In this document: positions 18,308 through 27,047 of the stretch, piece after piece
Layout: every line of letters starts with the position of its first letter
Position numbering within the stretch: the first letter of the stretch is position 1
Source: Isoptericola variabilis 225
GTDB taxonomy: Bacteria > Actinomycetota > Actinomycetes > Actinomycetales > Cellulomonadaceae
Length of the DNA: 64,000 nt
Reading direction: 5' to 3'
Assembly: GCF_000215105.1 (NCBI RefSeq)
Contig: NC_015588.1
Span: forward strand, 2,728,001-2,792,000
Program-made: the position numbers and the translations under genes
The notes under the pieces: model-generated
What the model saw: only the letters and a program-made list of their open reading frames with translations
Told to the model about the DNA's origin: nothing
Databases searched by the model: none

Positions 18308-18787
18308 TCAGGGGCTGACCGGCCGCCCGTCGAAGTACGTGCGCAGCACGATGGTCGACCTCGTCGAGACGCTCGCCTCGCGGCGGATGAGCCCGAGCAG
18401 GTCCTCGAGCGCGCTCGGCGAGGGCACGCGGACGAGGAGCAGGTAGTTGGCGTCGCCCGCGACCGAGTAGCACGCCTCGATGCCGGGCACGTCGCGCAGG
18501 CGGTCGGGCGCGTCGTCGGCCTGCGACTGGTCGAGCGGCGTGATCTCGACGAACGCCGTGATGGGCAGCCCGACCGCCTCGGGGTCGACGACCGCGCGGT
18601 AGCCCGCGATGACCCCGCGCGCCTCCAGCTTGCGCACCCGCGCCTGCACCGCGGACTGGGACAGCCCCGTCACGCCCGCGAGCGTGGCGAGCGTGGCCCT
18701 CCCGTCCTCGCGCAGCGCCTGCACCAGCGCACGGTCGACGTCGTCGAGGGCCGCGCGTCGCTCCGTGCCGTCGTGCTCCACGACCAT
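18308..18787 (-). CDS. Lrp/AsnC family regulator
   Basis: A 159-residue feast/famine regulator. It has an N-terminal helix-turn-helix (LDDVDRALVQALREDGRATL followed by GLSQSAVQARVRKLEARGVI) and a C-terminal RAM ligand-binding domain (VPGIEACYSVAGDANYLLLV). The ATG at 18785-18787 has GGAGGAC nearby as ribosome-binding site. It is directly upstream of lat, 100 bases away on the same strand, so it most probably senses lysine or a related amino acid and controls lat. In other actinobacteria lat is commonly paired with such a regulator. Confidence 0.92.
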   Translation of the reverse strand: MVVEHDGTERRAALDDVDRALVQALREDGRATLATLAGVTGLSQSAVQARVRKLEARGVIAGYRAVVDPEAVGLPITAFVEITPLDQSQADDAPDRLRDVPGIEACYSVAGDANYLLLVRVPSPSALEDLLGLIRREASVSTRSTIVLRTYFDGRPVSP

Positions 18788-18887
18788 GCTCGTCCTCCCA
18801 CGCTCGTCCGCCGAAGCCCTCATCATCCCCGGCCCGGCACCTGCCGGGCAGGGCCCGTCCGGGTCCCGGACGGGTGAAACGCCCTCG

Positions 18888-20789
18888 TCAGCCGGCCGCC
18901 TCGGCCGCCTCGAGCCACTCGAGCTCGAGCCCCTCCTTCTCCGCGGCGAGCTCCTGCAGCCGCGCGTCGAGGCGGGCCACCTCCTCGTACGCCGTCGGGT
19001 CGGCCGCGATCTTCTCGTGCAGCTCGGCCTCCTCCTGCGCGATCCGCTCGAGCCGCCGCTCGATCCGGGCGATCGCCTTCTTCGCCGCCCGCGCCTCGGC
19101 CGCCGACGGCGCGGCAGCGGCCGGAGCGGCAGAGCCGACGGCGGAAGCAGAGGCGTCTGCGGGGAGGGCCTCGTCGCGAGGCTGGCTGTGTCTGGCGGGA
19201 GCGCCCGCGGAACGAGCGGCCGAGCGGTCGCCTCGCGACGAGGTCGTCCCCGCAGACGCCGGACCCGACCCCGACCGACGCAGCTCCAGGTACTGCTCGA
19301 CCCCGCCCGGCAGGTCGCGGATCGTCCCGTCGCCGAGCAGCGCCCACTGCCGGTCGCACACGCGCTCGAGCAGGTACCGGTCGTGCGAGACGACGACGAG
19401 CGTCCCCGGCCATCCGTCGAGCAGGTCCTCGACCGCGGCGAGCGTGTCGGTGTCGAGGTCGTTCGTCGGCTCGTCGAGCAGCAGCACGTTGGGCTCCGAC
19501 ACGAGCAGGCGCAGCAGCTGGAGGCGGCGGCGCTCGCCGCCGGACAGGTCGCGCACGGGCGTGTGCGCGCGCTCGCGCGTGAAGCCGAGACGCTCGGTGA
19601 GCTGGCCGGCGGTGAGCTCCTTGCCGCCGACGACGACCGTGCGCTTCTCCCGGTCGACGACCTGCACCGCGGTGAGGTGCCCGACGTCGTCGAGCTCGCC
19701 CACGTCCTGGGTGAGCTCCGCGACGTGGACGGTCTTGCCGCGACGCACGCGACCGGCGTCGGGCTCGCGCCGTCCGGCGAGCAGGGCGAGCAGCGTCGTC
19801 TTGCCCGCACCGTTGACGCCGACGACGCCGAACCGGTCGCCGGGACCGAGACGCCACGTCACGCCGTCGAGCAGCGTGCGGCCCGGCACCGTGACGGTGA
19901 CGTCCTCGAGGTCGAGCACGTCCTTGCCGAGCCGGCGCGCGGCCATCCGCGTCAGTTCGACCGAGTCGCGCGGAGGCGGCTCGTCGGCGATGAGCGCGGC
20001 GGCGGCGTCGAGCCGGAACTTGGGCTTGGACGTCCGTGCGGGCGCGCCGCGGCGCAGCCACGCGAGCTCCTTGCGCAGCAGGTTGTCGCGCTTCTCGGCG
20101 GCCGCGGCGGCCTGCCGGTTGCGCTCGGCGCGCGCGAGGACGTACGCGGCGTAGCCGCCCTCGTACCCGTCGACCGCGCCCGTCCCGTCGCCGCGCACCT
20201 CCCACATGCGGGTGCAGACCTCGTCGAGGAACCACCGGTCGTGGGTCACGACGACGAGCGCGCCGGTCGCGCCGGGCCGCCCGTACCGCTGCTTGAGGTG
20301 GTCCGCGAGCCACGCGACGCCCTCGACGTCGAGGTGGTTCGTGGGCTCGTCGAGCAGCAGGACGTCGGGGTCCTCGACGAGCAGGGCCGCGAGCGCCACG
20401 CGACGGCGCTGCCCGCCCGAGAGCGTCGTCGCGGGCTGGTCGAGGTCGAGGTCGGAGAGCAGGCCGGCGTGCACGTCGCGGATGCGCGCGTCCGACGCCC
20501 ACGCGTGCGTCGCGTCGTCGCCGTGCACGAGGTCGCGGATCGTCGCGCCGGGCGGGGACACGTCGCGCTGGTCGAGCATGCCGAGACGCGAGCCGCCCAC
20601 CCGGGTGACCCGTCCGCCGTCGGGCACGGCCGTGCCGGCGAGCAGCCGCAGCAGCGTCGACTTGCCCGCGCCGTTCGGCCCCACGACGCCCACGCGGTCG
20701 CCGTCGTCGAGACCGAGCGAGACGTCGTCGAGCAGCGTGCGCGTGCCGATGGTCAGCGAGATGCCGTCCGCGCCGAGGAGATGTGCCAC
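18888..20789 (-). CDS. ABC-F family ATPase (Uup/EttA-like)
   Basis: A 633-residue soluble protein with two ABC domains and no membrane segments, acting on ribosomes in this family. Domain 1 has Walker A VGPNGAGKSTLLRL, signature LSGGQRRRVALA and Walker B VLLLDEPTNHLD. Domain 2 has GVNGAGKTTLLALL, LSGGERRRLQLLR and VLLLDEPTNDLD. Between them is the basic linker (NRQAAAAAEKRDNLLRKELAWLRRG in the interdomain region). The C-terminus has a coiled coil (ARLDARLQELAAEKEGLELEW) as in Uup. The GTG start at 20787-20789 lies 6 bases after TACCCT, again indicating a leaderless transcript. Antibiotic-resistance or translation-rescue roles cannot be separated from sequence. Confidence 0.93.
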   Translation of the reverse strand: MAHLLGADGISLTIGTRTLLDDVSLGLDDGDRVGVVGPNGAGKSTLLRLLAGTAVPDGGRVTRVGGSRLGMLDQRDVSPPGATIRDLVHGDDATHAWASDARIRDVHAGLLSDLDLDQPATTLSGGQRRRVALAALLVEDPDVLLLDEPTNHLDVEGVAWLADHLKQRYGRPGATGALVVVTHDRWFLDEVCTRMWEVRGDGTGAVDGYEGGYAAYVLARAERNRQAAAAAEKRDNLLRKELAWLRRGAPARTSKPKFRLDAAAALIADEPPPRDSVELTRMAARRLGKDVLDLEDVTVTVPGRTLLDGVTWRLGPGDRFGVVGVNGAGKTTLLALLAGRREPDAGRVRRGKTVHVAELTQDVGELDDVGHLTAVQVVDREKRTVVVGGKELTAGQLTERLGFTRERAHTPVRDLSGGERRRLQLLRLLVSEPNVLLLDEPTNDLDTDTLAAVEDLLDGWPGTLVVVSHDRYLLERVCDRQWALLGDGTIRDLPGGVEQYLELRRSGSGPASAGTTSSRGDRSAARSAGAPARHSQPRDEALPADASASAVGSAAPAAAAPSAAEARAAKKAIARIERRLERIAQEEAELHEKIAADPTAYEEVARLDARLQELAAEKEGLELEWLEAAEAAG

Positions 20790-20907
20790 CCCACGAGGGT
20801 AGTCGCGGCCCAGCCCGCCCCCCCGCGGGCGCTCCTGGACCAGGACCCGGTGGCCGCCGCGCCGGCGCTAGCATGCGCGCAGACACCGCAGTCACACCGG
20901 AGGACCG

Positions 20908-21876
20908 ATGGCCCAGTTCGACCTGCCGCTCGAGCAGCTCGAGACGTACACGCCCACGATCGACGAACCCGCCGACTTCGACGAGTTCTGGGCGACCACG
21001 ATCGCTGAGGCGCGGGCGGTCGACACCGCCCCCACGCTCGAGCGCGTCGACGCGGGGCTCACCGAGGTCGTCGTCGACGACGTCACGTTCCCCGGGTTCG
21101 GCGGTCACCCGGTCAAGGCCTGGCTCGTGCGGCCGGCGCATGCCGACGGCCCCCTGCCGACCGTCGTCGAGTACCTCGGCTACGGCGGAGGGCGCGGGCT
21201 GCCGCACGAGCGCCTGGCGCTCGCTGCCGCCGGGTTCGCCCACCTGGTCATGGACACGCGGGGGCAGGGCTCGGGCTGGGGCTCGGGCGGGGACACCCCC
21301 GACCCGGTCGGGTCCGGCCCCGCCTCGCCGGGGTTCATGACGCGCGGCATCCTCGACCCGCTCGAGCACTACTACCGCCGGGTGTTCACCGACGGCGTCC
21401 GCGCGGTCGACGCGGTGCGGCAGATCGAGGGTCTCGACCCGACGCGCATCGCCGTCGGGGGCACGAGCCAGGGCGGCGGCATCACGATCGCCGTCGCGGG
21501 CCTCGTGCCCGACGTCGTCGCCGCGGTCCCGAACGTGCCGTTCCTGTGCGACTTCCGGCGGGCCGTGCGCATCACCGACGCCATGCCGTACGGCGAGATC
21601 ACGCGGTACCTGTCCGTGCACCGGGAGCACGAGCAGGCCGTGTGGCGCACGCTGTCGTACCTCGACGGGGTGTCGTTCGCGCGCCGCGCCCGGGCCGCCG
21701 GCCTGTTCTCCGTGGCGCTCATGGACACCATCTGCCCGCCGTCGACCGTCTACGGCGCCTACAACGCCTGGGCGGGGGCCGAGAAGCAGATCGACGTCTA
21801 CCCGTACAACAACCACGAGGGCGGGCAGGAGTACCGCTTCGCGCCGACCCTCGCCTGGCTGCGCAAGCACCTCTGA
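20908..21876 (+). CDS. CE7 acetyl xylan esterase / cephalosporin-C deacetylase
   Basis: A 322-residue alpha/beta hydrolase that removes acetyl groups from xylo-oligosaccharides. It is a normal CE7 length and has no signal peptide, so it acts inside the cell on imported oligomers. The catalytic triad is visible: Ser in GGTSQGGG (about residue 187), Asp in MDTICPPST (about 273) and His in YNNHEGG (about 301); RGQGSGW is the CE7 RGQ motif. The ATG is preceded by GGAGG at good spacing. It stands alone between an ABC-F gene on the other strand and a repeat array that separates it from the convergent ispE. This supports a plant-polysaccharide lifestyle. Confidence 0.94.
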   Translation: MAQFDLPLEQLETYTPTIDEPADFDEFWATTIAEARAVDTAPTLERVDAGLTEVVVDDVTFPGFGGHPVKAWLVRPAHADGPLPTVVEYLGYGGGRGLPHERLALAAAGFAHLVMDTRGQGSGWGSGGDTPDPVGSGPASPGFMTRGILDPLEHYYRRVFTDGVRAVDAVRQIEGLDPTRIAVGGTSQGGGITIAVAGLVPDVVAAVPNVPFLCDFRRAVRITDAMPYGEITRYLSVHREHEQAVWRTLSYLDGVSFARRARAAGLFSVALMDTICPPSTVYGAYNAWAGAEKQIDVYPYNNHEGGQEYRFAPTLAWLRKHL

Positions 21877-21882
21877 CCGCGA

Positions 21883-22092
21883 CGTAGCGCGTTCCCTCGC
21901 GACGTAGCGCGTCGTGCGCCGAAGTAGCGCGTTCCGTCGCGAAGTAGCGCGCCGTGCGCCGAAGTAGCGCGTTCCGTCGCGCTACTTCGCGGCGTCGAGC
22001 GCTACTTCGCCGCGAAACGCGCTACCTCGCCGCGAAACGTGCTACCTCGGCGCAGGACGCGCTACCTCGGCGAGAAATGCGCTACCTCGCGG
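21883..22092. repeat. Mirror-image array between convergent genes (cluster 5)
   Basis: Five plus-strand units (GACGTAGCGCG or GAAGTAGCGCG) follow the esterase stop codon. Six minus-strand units (GCGCTACTTCG or GCGCTACCTCG) follow the ispE stop codon. The arms meet near 21981 with almost no spacer, so the whole region can fold as one long imperfect stem. Each unit reads outwards from the gene it follows. No gene was found. Confidence 0.92.
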
Positions 22093-22095
22093 GGG

Positions 22096-23034
22096 TCAGG
22101 TGAGCAGGCGGGCGCCGTGGGCGGGGGCGGTGGTGCACCAGACGGTGTCGGCGGCGCCCTCGGCGGTCCAGGTCGCGGCGATGGCGAGCGCGTGCTGCCG
22201 TGACCGCGCGAGCGCCGCGACGGTCGGCCCCGAGCCGGACACGACGGCCCCGAGCGCACCGCCCTCGCGCGCGAGCGTGAGCGTCCGCTCGAGCTCGGGC
22301 CGCAGCGAGAGGGCCGCGGGCTCCAGGTCGTTGTGCAGGGCGGCGCCGAGCGCGTGCGGGTCGCCGGCGCGCAGCGCGTGCATGAGCGGCGCCTCGTCGG
22401 CGAGCTCGACGTCGCGCGCCTGCCCGGCGGTGAGCTCGTCGAAGCGCCGGTAGACCTCGGGCGTCGAGAGCCCGTCGTCCGACACCGCGAAGACCCAGTG
22501 GAACTCGCCGCGCGTCATCGCGGGCGTGAGCAGGTCGCCGCGCCCCGTCCCGACGGCGGTGTGCCCGAGCAGCGCGAACGGCACGTCCGAGCCGAGCCCG
22601 GCCGCGACGACCGCCAGCTCGGCGCGGGGCAGTCCCGTCTCCCACAGGGCGTCGCACGCGACGAGGGTCGCCGCGGCGTCGGCGGAGCCCCCGGCCATGC
22701 CCCCCGCGACGGGCACGCCCTTGGTGACGTGCAGCGCCACGTCGGGCTCGACGCCGGTGTGCCGGGCGAGCGCCTCGGCGGCCCGCCACGCGAGGTTGGT
22801 CTCGTCGAGGGGGACGCGGTCGGCCTGCGGCCCGTCCACGGCGATCGAGATCCCGGCGCCGACCGGCACCTGGGTCGCGGTGACCTCCTCGTACAGGGCC
22901 ACCGCCTGGAAGATCGTCACGAGCGGGTGGAACCCGTCCTCCTGGACCGGTCCCACGCGCAGCGAGAGGTTGACCTTCCCGGGCGCGCGGACGCGCACGG
23001 ACGGCTGCGGCGCGGGGGCGAGGTACGACGTCAC
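22096..23034 (-). CDS. ispE: 4-diphosphocytidyl-2-C-methyl-D-erythritol kinase
   Basis: A GHMP kinase of the MEP isoprenoid pathway, 312 residues. The N-terminal motif [14 protein letters not shown] and the ATP-binding [19 protein letters not shown] are clear, as is the C-terminal [14 protein letters not shown]. The GTG start (23032-23034) overlaps the rsmA stop by four bases (GTGA), so it is translationally coupled. The order rsmA-ispE after rpf genes is the usual actinobacterial one. The stop codon is followed directly by repeat units. Confidence 0.95.
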   Translation of the reverse strand: MTSYLAPAPQPSVRVRAPGKVNLSLRVGPVQEDGFHPLVTIFQAVALYEEVTATQVPVGAGISIAVDGPQADRVPLDETNLAWRAAEALARHTGVEPDVALHVTKGVPVAGGMAGGSADAAATLVACDALWETGLPRAELAVVAAGLGSDVPFALLGHTAVGTGRGDLLTPAMTRGEFHWVFAVSDDGLSTPEVYRRFDELTAGQARDVELADEAPLMHALRAGDPHALGAALHNDLEPAALSLRPELERTLTLAREGGALGAVVSGSGPTVAALARSRQHALAIAATWTAEGAADTVWCTTAPAHGARLLT

Positions 23035-23924
23035 GCCTCAACCGTGCCAGCGGGACCGCCGGGCTGCACGGCGGGCGCGGGCAGCTGCTCGGCGATGCGC
23101 GCGAACTCGGTGATGCCGAGCCGCTCGCCGCGCAGGGCCGGGTCGACGCCCGCGGCCCGCAGCGCCTCCTCGGCTGCGGCACCCGAGCCGAACAGTCCCG
23201 AGAGGGCCGCGCGGAGGGTCTTGCGCCGCTGCGCGAACGCGGCGTCGACGACGGCGAAGACCTGCTGGCGGGTCGCGGTCGTCGCGGGCGGGTCGCGCCG
23301 CTCGAGCGCGACGAGCGCCGAGTCCACGTTGGGGACGGGCCAGAAGACGGTGCGGCTGACGTTGAGCGAACGCCGCGCGTCGGCGTACCAGGCGGCCTTG
23401 ACCGACGGCACGCCGTAGACCTTCGACCCCGGCTCGGCGGCGAGCCGGTCCGCGACCTCGGCCTGGACCATGACGAGCACCCGCTCGAGCGAGTCGAACC
23501 GCTCGAGGAACGTGAGCAGCACGGGCACGGCGACGTTGTAGGGCAGGTTCGCGACGAGCGCCGTCGGCGGCTCGCCGGGCAGCGTGCGCACGTCGAGCGC
23601 GTCGGCGAGGACGACCTCGAAGTCGGCGTCGGGCACGTGCGCCCGCACGGTCTCGGTGATCTGGCCCGCGAGCACGGGGTCGATCTCGACCGCGACCACG
23701 GAGGCGCCCGCCTCGAGCAGGCCGAGGGTCAGCGACCCGAGGCCGGGCCCGACCTCGACCACGCGCTGCCCGGGCCGCACCCCGGCCGCACGGACGATCT
23801 TGCGCACGGTGCCACCGTCGTGCACGAAGTTCTGGCCCAGCGTCTTGGTGGGCCGGACGCCCAGACGCCCTGCCAGCTCGCGGATCTCCGCGGGGCCGAG
23901 CAGGGCGCCTGGGGTGTCGGTCAT
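23031..23924 (-). CDS. rsmA: 16S rRNA dimethyladenosine transferase RsmA (KsgA)
   Basis: Dimethylates two adenosines near the 3' end of 16S rRNA during 30S assembly. The 297-residue protein has the SAM-binding start [14 protein letters not shown], motif [18 protein letters not shown], acidic [10 protein letters not shown] and the catalytic [11 protein letters not shown]. The ATG (23922-23924) lies 8 bases after TAGGCT on the minus strand (box at 23933-23938), so the message may be leaderless. It overlaps ispE by four bases. It lies downstream of the muralytic genes and tatD. Confidence 0.96.
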   Translation of the reverse strand: MTDTPGALLGPAEIRELAGRLGVRPTKTLGQNFVHDGGTVRKIVRAAGVRPGQRVVEVGPGLGSLTLGLLEAGASVVAVEIDPVLAGQITETVRAHVPDADFEVVLADALDVRTLPGEPPTALVANLPYNVAVPVLLTFLERFDSLERVLVMVQAEVADRLAAEPGSKVYGVPSVKAAWYADARRSLNVSRTVFWPVPNVDSALVALERRDPPATTATRQQVFAVVDAAFAQRRKTLRAALSGLFGSGAAAEEALRAAGVDPALRGERLGITEFARIAEQLPAPAVQPGGPAGTVEA

Positions 23925-23960
23925 GACAGGTGAGCCTATAGCCCACCCACGGTCAGCGGC

Positions 23961-25259
23961 TCAGTACCAGTTGTTGGCCTGGGAGTGGCTCCACGCGCCG
24001 CACGGCGTGCCGTAGCGGCCCGCGATGTAGCCGAGGCCCCACTCGATCTGCGTGGCCGGGTTGGTCGCCCAGTCGGAGCCGGCCGTGCCCATCTTGGAGC
24101 CGGGCAGTGCCTGCGGGATGCCGTAGGCGCCCGACGACGGGTTCTTGGCCAGGTGGTTCCAGCCGGACTCCTTGGTCCACAGCGCCTCGAGGCAGGTCCA
24201 CTGCGAGCCGGTCCAGCCGCGGGCGGCGGCCAGCTGCTGGCCGATCGCACGGTTGCCGCTCACGGAGTAGCTGCGACCCGACGTCGAGCCGGACGAGGAC
24301 GACGACGAGCCCGAGGACGACGAGCTCGACGTCGCCGGCTCCGGCTGGGGCTTCGGGCGCTCCTTGGTGCCCTTGACGACGACCTCGGTGACCGGCTCGG
24401 TCGTGACCTCGTCGGAGACCGTCTCGCGGGACTCCTCCTCGCCGTCGACCGTCGTCACGCGCTCGACGATCGTGCGGACGCCGTCCTTGCCCTCCTGGGC
24501 GACCTTCGTGCCGAGGTCGGCGTAGCGGTCGGCGTCCTCGCGCGTCTCGTGCCCGTGCTCGACGGGCTTCTCCGTGACGACCTCCTCGGTCACCACGCGC
24601 TGGACGACGAGCGCGACGGCGGCCGCGTCCGCGGCCTCCGCGACGCCCGCGGTCGCGATGTCGGTGACGTGGACGCGGTCGTCCTCGTCGAGCGTGACCT
24701 CGGCGGCGTCGAGCACCTGCTCGACGGCGGCGGTCGCGTTCTCGACGACCTCGGTCTCGCCGTCGGCGACCACGGCGACCGGGTCGTCGCCGTCGACCGG
24801 CAGCGGGAGCTCGGCGCGGTCGGCCGAGCGCGAGGCGACGATGCGCACCTCGGAGCCGCGGTCGTCGAGCAGCGTGAGGGCCTCGTGCGCGTCGGCGGCG
24901 GCGACCCAGGTCTCGGCCTGCTCGCCGTCGATGTCGAGCGTGAGCTCCTTGGCGGTGCGGACGACGATCTCCGTGCCGCTCTCGAGGGCGGACGACTCGG
25001 CGGGCGCGACGACGTCGCGCTCGCCGACCTCGACGCCCTGGGCCTCGAGCACGCCGCCGACGGAGCCGGCGAACGTCGTGAGCGTGGTGGTCTCGCCGTC
25101 GACGTCGAGCGTGACGGTCTTGCGCGCGTCGGCGTACCCGACGGCGCCGCCCGCGACGAGCGCGGTCGCGGCGACGCCGGCGACGATCGGCCACCGACGA
25201 CGGCGGCGCGCGGTCGTGCGCGCGGACTCGGCCTGCTCGGCCTCGATCTGTGCGGTCAT
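23961..25259 (-). CDS. Secreted lytic transglycosylase-like protein with DUF348 and G5 domains (paralogue 1)
   Basis: A 432-residue cell-wall enzyme. A basic N-terminus (ARRRRRW) and one hydrophobic helix (IVAGVAATALVAGGAVGYAD) anchor or export it. Three DUF348 repeats follow (KTVTLDVDGETTTLTTFAGS begins the first), then a G5 domain (EETVSDEVTTEPVTEVVVKGTK region), a Ser-rich linker and a C-terminal lysozyme-like domain (CLEALWTKESGWNHLAKNPS, SGAYGIPQALPGSKM, WGLGYIAGRYGTPCGAWSHS) with the likely catalytic Glu in KES. I chose the ATG at 25257-25259 with GAGGAC upstream. The fold matches RpfB architecture but the catalytic domain is of the actinobacterial transglycosylase (aggregation-promoting-factor-like) type. 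It probably loosens peptidoglycan for growth. Confidence 0.88.
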   Translation of the reverse strand: MTAQIEAEQAESARTTARRRRRWPIVAGVAATALVAGGAVGYADARKTVTLDVDGETTTLTTFAGSVGGVLEAQGVEVGERDVVAPAESSALESGTEIVVRTAKELTLDIDGEQAETWVAAADAHEALTLLDDRGSEVRIVASRSADRAELPLPVDGDDPVAVVADGETEVVENATAAVEQVLDAAEVTLDEDDRVHVTDIATAGVAEAADAAAVALVVQRVVTEEVVTEKPVEHGHETREDADRYADLGTKVAQEGKDGVRTIVERVTTVDGEEESRETVSDEVTTEPVTEVVVKGTKERPKPQPEPATSSSSSSGSSSSSSGSTSGRSYSVSGNRAIGQQLAAARGWTGSQWTCLEALWTKESGWNHLAKNPSSGAYGIPQALPGSKMGTAGSDWATNPATQIEWGLGYIAGRYGTPCGAWSHSQANNWY

Positions 25260-25295
25260 GGCGTCCTCAGGCGTGGTGTGGTCCATGGAAGTAGT

Positions 25296-25330
25296 CACTC
25301 GGGTCCAGACGTGGTGCTGTCCGGGCACGG
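25296..25330 (-). repeat. 35-base block shared by two rpf-type genes, copy 1
   Basis: Identical at 34 of 35 positions to 26860-26894. It ends at a GTG that in the second gene I take as the start codon. It encodes VPGQHHVWTRV if read in frame, so it may be either leader or N-terminal coding sequence. Confidence 0.7.
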
Positions 25331-25466
25331 GCGGCGAGAGGTCTCGACGGCCGATCCGGCGGGCTGCCCGAGCGCCCCGGGACGGGGCGCCGAACGCCGT
25401 CGTGCGGCGTCGGGCCGGTCCGCGCGCTTACACCATCGGTACGGCGGCGTGCACGCGAGACACTCG

Positions 25467-25495
25467 ACCGTAACCGATTCGTTATCAGAGGCCAA
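25467..25495 (-). promoter_or_regulatory. Promoter of paralogue 1 with TAAC-N6-GTTA inverted repeat
   Basis: On the minus strand TTGGCC (-35, 25490-25495) and TACGGT (-10, 25467-25472) are 17 bases apart. The spacer contains GATAAC-GAATCG-GTTAC, an inverted repeat that overlaps the -10 box. The rpf gene next door has the same arrangement. Confidence 0.65.
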
Positions 25496-25587
25496 GCCTC
25501 GGGCGGCCCGACGTGGCCATCGCCACATCGGGCCGCCCGGGCGTCATCCCGGCACGCGCGCGGTGTTGCGCCGGAGGCCCGGAGGCG

Positions 25588-26862
25588 TCAGAGCAGGCCG
25601 AGCTTGGCGGCGCAGTGCGGCCACTGGCCCCAGCCGGCACGCTGCTGGAGGATCTGGGCGCGCATCGTCTGCTCGGCGGCCGACGCGTCGGACGGCAGCC
25701 CCGTGCCGCCCACCGACTGCCAGGTCGACAGCGAGAACTGGTACATGCCGTAGTACCCGTTGCCGGTGTTGGTCGTCGGGTCGCCGCCCGACTCGCACTG
25801 GGCCAGCGCGGCCCACACGTCGCCGGTGGGCACCGAGCCGCCGGAAGACCCCGACGAGGACGACGAGGACGACGACGTGCTCGAGCGCGCGGGCTCCGGC
25901 TCCGGCTCGGGCTCGGGCTCGGGGCGCTCCTTGGTGCCCTTGACGAGGACCTCGGTCACCGGCTCGGTCGTCACCTCGTCCGAGAGCTTCTCGCGCGACT
26001 CCTCCGCGCCGTCGACGGTCACGACGCGGTGCACGATCGTGCGCACGCCGTCCTTGCCCTCCTGCTCGACGGCGGTGCCCTGGTCCGCGTAGCGGTCCGG
26101 GTCGACCTTGGTCTCGGTCTCGAACGGCACGGCCGCGGTCTCGGTGACCTCCTCGACCTCGACGCGCTGCACGACGACCGCCACGGTCGGCGCGCCGAGC
26201 TCGTCGGCGGCGCGGCGCTCGACGTGGATGCGGTCGTCGCCGTCGAGCGTGACCCCCGCGTCCTCGAGGATCGCCTCGAGGCCGATCCCGCCGTCGGGCA
26301 CGACGGTCTCCTCGCCACCCACGACGAGCGCGACGGGCCCCTCGGCGTCGAGGCGCAGCGGCAGGGACGCGCGCTCCCCCGAACGCGTGGGCACGAGCGT
26401 CGCCTCGGTGCCGCGCTCGGCGAGCGTGCGCAGCGCCTCGTCGGCGTCGAGCGCGGTGACCCACAGGTCCCGCTGCTTGCCGTCGGCCTCGATCGTGAGC
26501 TGGCGGCCGTAGCGCACGACGACCTCGGCGCCGTCGCGCAGCACGCCGTCGCGGGCGGGCACGACGAGGTCGCGCTCGGAGAGGCGGACCCCCTCGGCGG
26601 CGAGGAGGCCGTCGACCGAGCCGGCGAAGGTGGTGACGGTGGTGGTGCGACCGTCGACGTCGAGCGTCACGGTCTTGCGGGCCTGGTCGACGACGGCGAC
26701 CGCCCCGCCCGTGACGGCGAGGGCGAGCACCGTGACCATCGCGACGAGCGGCCACCGGCGGCGGCGACGTCGGGTGTCGGCCGGGGTCGGCTCTGCGGGG
26801 GTCGCAGCGCCGGGTGCTGCGGTGGCGGACTGCTCTTCGGGGGTGCGGTGCGGAGCGTTCAC
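25588..26862 (-). CDS. Resuscitation-promoting factor (RpfB-type, paralogue 2)
   Basis: A secreted muralytic enzyme that wakes dormant cells. About 424 residues: basic start, hydrophobic helix (PLVAMVTVLALAVTGGAVAV), three DUF348 repeats (KTVTLDVDGRTTTVTTFAGS begins the first), a G5 domain (EKLSDEVTTEPVTEVLVKGT), a Pro/Glu then Ser-rich linker, and a true Rpf domain: VWAALAQCESGGDPTTNTGN with the catalytic Glu in CESGG, followed by GYYGMYQFSLSTWQSVGG and the closing WGQWPHCAAKLGL. The GTG at 26860-26862 is my choice; an earlier GTG in the shared block is possible. It lies between two transglycosylase-like paralogues in the metG-tatD-rpf-rsmA-ispE locus. Confidence 0.92.
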   Translation of the reverse strand: MNAPHRTPEEQSATAAPGAATPAEPTPADTRRRRRRWPLVAMVTVLALAVTGGAVAVVDQARKTVTLDVDGRTTTVTTFAGSVDGLLAAEGVRLSERDLVVPARDGVLRDGAEVVVRYGRQLTIEADGKQRDLWVTALDADEALRTLAERGTEATLVPTRSGERASLPLRLDAEGPVALVVGGEETVVPDGGIGLEAILEDAGVTLDGDDRIHVERRAADELGAPTVAVVVQRVEVEEVTETAAVPFETETKVDPDRYADQGTAVEQEGKDGVRTIVHRVVTVDGAEESREKLSDEVTTEPVTEVLVKGTKERPEPEPEPEPEPARSSTSSSSSSSSGSSGGSVPTGDVWAALAQCESGGDPTTNTGNGYYGMYQFSLSTWQSVGGTGLPSDASAAEQTMRAQILQQRAGWGQWPHCAAKLGLL

Positions 26863-26894
26863 TCGGGTCCAGACGTCGTGCTGTCCGGGCACGG
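26860..26894 (-). repeat. 35-base block shared by two rpf-type genes, copy 2
   Basis: Matches 25296-25330 at 34 of 35 positions and covers the proposed GTG start of the rpf gene. Confidence 0.7.
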
Positions 26895-26948
26895 CGCGCG
26901 GACTCCCGGCTGGCTGTCGGGGCCGGGGCCGATCCGGCGATCCCGAAG

Positions 26949-26977
26949 ACCGTAACCGCATCGTTACCATCCGCCAA
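26949..26977 (-). promoter_or_regulatory. Promoter of the rpf gene with GTAAC-N6-GTTAC inverted repeat
   Basis: Minus-strand TTGGCG (26972-26977) and TACGGT (26949-26954) are 17 bases apart, and the spacer holds GTAAC-GATGCG-GTTAC overlapping the -10 box. GTAAC/GTTAC-type sites are known for the MtrA response regulator, which controls rpf and cell-wall hydrolase genes in actinobacteria. The assignment to MtrA is inference. Confidence 0.65.
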
Positions 26978-27047
26978 GCGAAGGTGTGGTAAAGATGCCC
27001 GACTCTGTCCAGGCTGTCCCGGAAAGTCACCGCAGATTTCTCGTGCG

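Larger units (their letters stand above)
25260..25587 (-). other. Long leader region upstream of paralogue 1
   Basis: A 328-base stretch without a supported gene. It holds the promoter at 25467-25495 and a leader of about 200 bases that is GC-rich and contains the 35-base block shared with the neighbouring rpf gene. I compared it by eye with the ydaO (c-di-AMP) riboswitch that precedes rpf genes in some actinobacteria and saw no match. Confidence 0.5.

Noticed and set aside
25260..25466. Possible ydaO (c-di-AMP) riboswitch before the rpf-type gene
   Set aside because: The long leader is suggestive, but none of the conserved ydaO strings could be found by eye on either strand.
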